A DNA stretch of 17,832 bases, taken from Erysipelotrichaceae bacterium UBA1783. GTDB lineage: Bacteria; Bacillota_I; Bacilli_A; Erysipelotrichales; Erysipelotrichaceae. The notes below the pieces were generated by a model. The model was given only the letters and a program-made list of their open reading frames with translations, ran no database searches and was not told the DNA's origin. Position 1 is the first letter of the stretch. Each line of letters opens with the position of its first letter. The DNA lies in the NCBI GenBank assembly GCA_002315205.1, contig DCGH01000016.1, forward strand, positions 11,248 to 29,079. Reading direction: 5' to 3'. Positions 16,055-17,832 of this stretch are shown here, piece by piece. Made by a program: the position numbers and the translations under genes.

Positions 16055-16095
16055 ACACTCTATTAAGCTTATCAAGCTTATCAGAGTGTTTTTTT
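16055..16095 (+). terminator. Rho-independent terminator with a 9-bp tandem repeat in the hairpin
   Basis: ACACTCT (16055-16061) pairs with AGAGTGT (16083-16089), and TAAGCTT pairs with AAGCTTA inside, separated by a 2x2 internal loop; a T run follows to 16095. The upper part consists of AAGCTTATC repeated twice in tandem (16065-16082). Confidence 0.85.
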
Positions 16096-16135
16096 AGTTT
16101 ATTTGCCTGCACATAATTTATTGTTGTGTGATATG

Positions 16136-16144
16136 TGCTATAAT
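16136..16144 (+). promoter_or_regulatory. Extended -10 promoter of glgC-glgD
   Basis: TGCTATAAT is a perfect extended -10 element (TGnTATAAT). No good -35 lies at 16-18 bp; TTGTTG at 16121 is only 12 bp away. Transcription would start near 16151, giving a leader of about 40 nt before the glgC ATG. Confidence 0.65.
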
Positions 16145-16190
16145 TTTCATAGATAAAAACTATTTACAAATAATAAAGGTGGTAATTTTT

Positions 16191-17312
16191 ATGAAAACAG
16201 AAATGCTAGGAATGATATTAGCAGGTGGAAGAGGTACAAGACTAAACGACTTAACAAAGAAGGTCGCAAAGCCTGCTGTATACTATGGTGGAAAGTATCG
16301 TATTATTGACTTTCCGCTAAGTAACTGCGCGAATTCTCATATTAATTATGTTGGAATCCTAACCCAATATGAATCAATTGCATTAAACTCATATGTTTCT
16401 CATAGCTCAACATGGGGCTTAGAGGGTCGTAATAAAGGCACCTTTGTATTATGCCCAAGAGAAACAGATGAGGGTTTCTCACTATATCGTGGTACAGCAG
16501 ACGCAATCTATCAGAATATTGACTTTATGGACCAGTATGACCCAGAGTATGTATTGATTCTTTCTGGAGACCATATCTATAAGATGGACTACGATGAAAT
16601 GCTAAGCTTCCATAAGCAGAATAGGGCAGATTTAACCATTGCGGGTTTAACGGTTACCCTGGAAGAGGCAAAGCGTTTCGGTATTATGAATACCAACGAA
16701 GACAATAGTATTTATGAATTTGAGGAAAAGCCATCAAAACCAAAGAATAATCTGGCAAGTATGGGTATCTATATTTTCTCCTATCATACCTTAAGAAAGG
16801 CATTGATCAGGGATTCAAAGGATGAAACATCAAGCCATGACTTTGGCAAGAATATTATTCCAAAGCTATTGGCTGAAGGAAAGAAGCTGATGGCCTATCC
16901 ATTTGATGGTTATTGGAAGGATGTAGGAACGGTAGAATCTTTATGGGAAGCAAACATGGATTTATTATCTGAAAACAATCCATTAAAACTAAATGATGAT
17001 GACTGGAAGATTTATACTGAGGATACGCCAACGACCGCAACCAGAATTGGACCAAAGGCTAAGCCTGTGAAGAGTGTGATTAATCAGGGCTGTTATATTA
17101 ATGGAACAGTTAAAAACAGTGTTATCTTTAGAAATGTAGATGTATTAGAGGGTGCTGAGGTTATAGATGCAGTTGTCATGCCAAATGTAATAATAGAGAA
17201 AGGTGCGAAGGTTATCAATTGCATTGTTATGGAAGGATTAACTGTTAAGGAAAATATGGAAGTAGGAAATCGTGAGAAAATCACATTGATTACATCCAAG
17301 GAGGTGAAATAG
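16191..17312 (+). CDS. glgC: Glucose-1-phosphate adenylyltransferase, catalytic subunit
   Basis: This 373-residue ADP-glucose pyrophosphorylase makes ADP-glucose from glucose-1-P and ATP, the committed step of bacterial glycogen synthesis. The nucleotide loop AGGRGTRL (11-18), the [19 protein letters not shown] stretch (27-45), the metal-binding Asp127 in [15 protein letters not shown] (177-181) and DGYWKDVGT (239-247) are all intact. The C-terminal ~90 residues are a left-handed beta-helix of hexapeptide-like repeats. I chose the ATG at 16191: AAGGTGG (16176-16182) lies 8 nt upstream and [10 protein letters not shown] then begins at residue 9 as usual. The frame back to 16128 would encode the promoter region. 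The stop is one base before glgD. Firmicutes GlgC typically works with GlgD. Confidence 0.97.
   Translation: MKTEMLGMILAGGRGTRLNDLTKKVAKPAVYYGGKYRIIDFPLSNCANSHINYVGILTQYESIALNSYVSHSSTWGLEGRNKGTFVLCPRETDEGFSLYRGTADAIYQNIDFMDQYDPEYVLILSGDHIYKMDYDEMLSFHKQNRADLTIAGLTVTLEEAKRFGIMNTNEDNSIYEFEEKPSKPKNNLASMGIYIFSYHTLRKALIRDSKDETSSHDFGKNIIPKLLAEGKKLMAYPFDGYWKDVGTVESLWEANMDLLSENNPLKLNDDDWKIYTEDTPTTATRIGPKAKPVKSVINQGCYINGTVKNSVIFRNVDVLEGAEVIDAVVMPNVIIEKGAKVINCIVMEGLTVKENMEVGNREKITLITSKEVK
17298..17307 (+). promoter_or_regulatory. Consensus ribosome binding site of glgD
   Basis: AAGGAGGTGA is a full anti-Shine-Dalgarno complement, inside the last codons of glgC, with 9 nt between the GGAGG and the glgD ATG. 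It predicts strong, coupled GlgD synthesis. Confidence 0.8.
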
Positions 17313-17313
17313 G

Positions 17314-17832
17314 ATGAAAGGAATCTTGGGAATTGTTAACTTTGAAGAAAGCAGAGTCAAGATTGAAGGTCTATCAGAATATCGAACTATTCCTGCGATG
17401 AGTATGCTTGGCAGATATCGTATAGTTGATTTTATTCTAAGTAATATGGTGAATTCAGAAATTGAAACTATAAAGGTTTTAACGAAAGAGAAACCACGTT
17501 CTTTAGTAGAGTATTTAGGAACTGGTGCTCAATATGATTTAAATTCAAAGACGGGATCATTACAGCTTCTTTATACAAACAAGGATATTGGTAATGATCT
17601 GTATTATACAGATATTGCGATTTTAAATCAGTATCGTCAGCAGATTGCAGAGTGCAAAGAGGATTATGTTGTCATTGCTCCAAGCTATATGATCTGTACG
17701 ATAGATTATCGTGAGGTTGTAAAATTTCACGAGGAAAGCAAAGCAGAAATTACCTGTGTTTACAAAGAGGTAGATGACGCAAAGAAAAACTTCATTGGAT
17801 GTGATGAATACGAATTTGTTGATGACAGCAAT
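17314..17832 (+). CDS. glgD: GlgD, regulatory/non-catalytic ADP-glucose pyrophosphorylase subunit, 3'-truncated by window edge
   Basis: A frame opens at the ATG at 17314 and stays open for 173 codons to the window end. It is homologous to GlgC: MLGRYRIVDFILSNMVNSEI (31-50) matches [18 protein letters not shown] of GlgC, and TIDYREVVKFHEESKAE (129-145) matches [17 protein letters not shown]. The catalytic features are lost: the AGGRGTRL loop is replaced by VNFEESRVKIEGL, and the metal-binding SGDHIY by PSYMIC. This is the GlgD pattern, a partner subunit that modulates GlgC in Firmicutes such as Geobacillus and Streptococcus. The full length should be about 370 residues. It is one base downstream of glgC. 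Glycogen synthase (glgA) often follows, but that lies outside the window. Confidence 0.93.
   Translation, partial: MKGILGIVNFEESRVKIEGLSEYRTIPAMSMLGRYRIVDFILSNMVNSEIETIKVLTKEKPRSLVEYLGTGAQYDLNSKTGSLQLLYTNKDIGNDLYYTDIAILNQYRQQIAECKEDYVVIAPSYMICTIDYREVVKFHEESKAEITCVYKEVDDAKKNFIGCDEYEFVDDSN

Noticed and set aside
16128..16190. Longer start for glgC
   Set aside because: The extension contains the extended -10 promoter, and the GGRGTRL motif would lie too far from the N-terminus.
16048..16190. Riboswitch or structured leader before glgC
   Set aside because: After the terminator the leader is only about 40 nt and A/T-rich, too short for a known riboswitch aptamer plus expression platform.
1..17832. 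Mycoplasma-type code (TGA = Trp)
   Set aside because: Trp positions in all conserved proteins are TGG and every gene is full length under the standard code.
1..17832. CRISPR arrays, insertion sequences, phage genes, tRNA or rRNA
   Set aside because: No spaced direct repeats, transposase or integrase motifs, terminal inverted repeats or RNA-gene signatures were seen in any gap.

Overview
The window is about 17.8 kb of low-GC DNA with every gene on the + strand. Genes are densely packed, ribosome binding sites are AGGAGG-like, and there are many hairpin-plus-T-run terminators. A low-GC Bacillota (Firmicutes) is the best reading. Supporting signs are an HPr carrying both His15 and the regulatory serine (Ser47 here) and a glgC-glgD pair, a feature of that phylum. 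The mixture (glycogen genes, a DUF5692-like membrane protein, no TGA stops among 14 gene ends) suggests a gut Erysipelotrichia-type organism. That finer placement is a guess. The standard genetic code fits all genes. No mobile element, CRISPR array, tRNA or rRNA is visible, and no gene-free stretch exceeds 300 bases; the longest is about 165 bases, before glgB.

Layout. (1) 2-943: 3' part of an MFS transporter that runs off the left edge. (2) 966-5669: four individually spaced genes separated by terminators. They are ptsH (HPr, with its own promoter and a cre-like operator), pgcA (alpha-phosphoglucomutase, apparently read through from ptsH), an M28 zinc aminopeptidase with a PA-like insert, and a class I PLP aminotransferase. 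(3) 5739-14929: a compact operon with one promoter and one terminator: glgB, glgP, pulA, ung, folC, a GNAT acetyltransferase and a small four-helix membrane protein. Junctions are overlapping or only 1-13 bases apart. (4) 14937-16095: a monocistronic, tryptophan-rich polytopic membrane protein (probably DUF5692). (5) 16136 onward: glgC under an extended -10 promoter, followed by glgD, which is cut by the right edge.

How the genes work together. PgcA interconverts glucose-6-P and glucose-1-P. GlgC, probably with the non-catalytic partner GlgD, makes ADP-glucose. GlgB branches the polymer. GlgP phosphorolyses it back to glucose-1-P. The cytosolic type I pullulanase removes the limit-dextrin branches, the job GlgX does in other bacteria. 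Glycogen synthase (glgA) is not in the window and would be expected just beyond glgD. HPr links this sugar store to PTS and CcpA-type carbon control. Ung and FolC are housekeeping passengers in the glycogen operon.

No clearly new system was found. The items most worth a second look are the internally duplicated membrane protein ending the glg operon, the DUF5692-like protein between the two glycogen loci, and several regulatory details (cre-like site, leaky ptsH terminator, distant pulA ribosome binding site, extended -10 at glgC).
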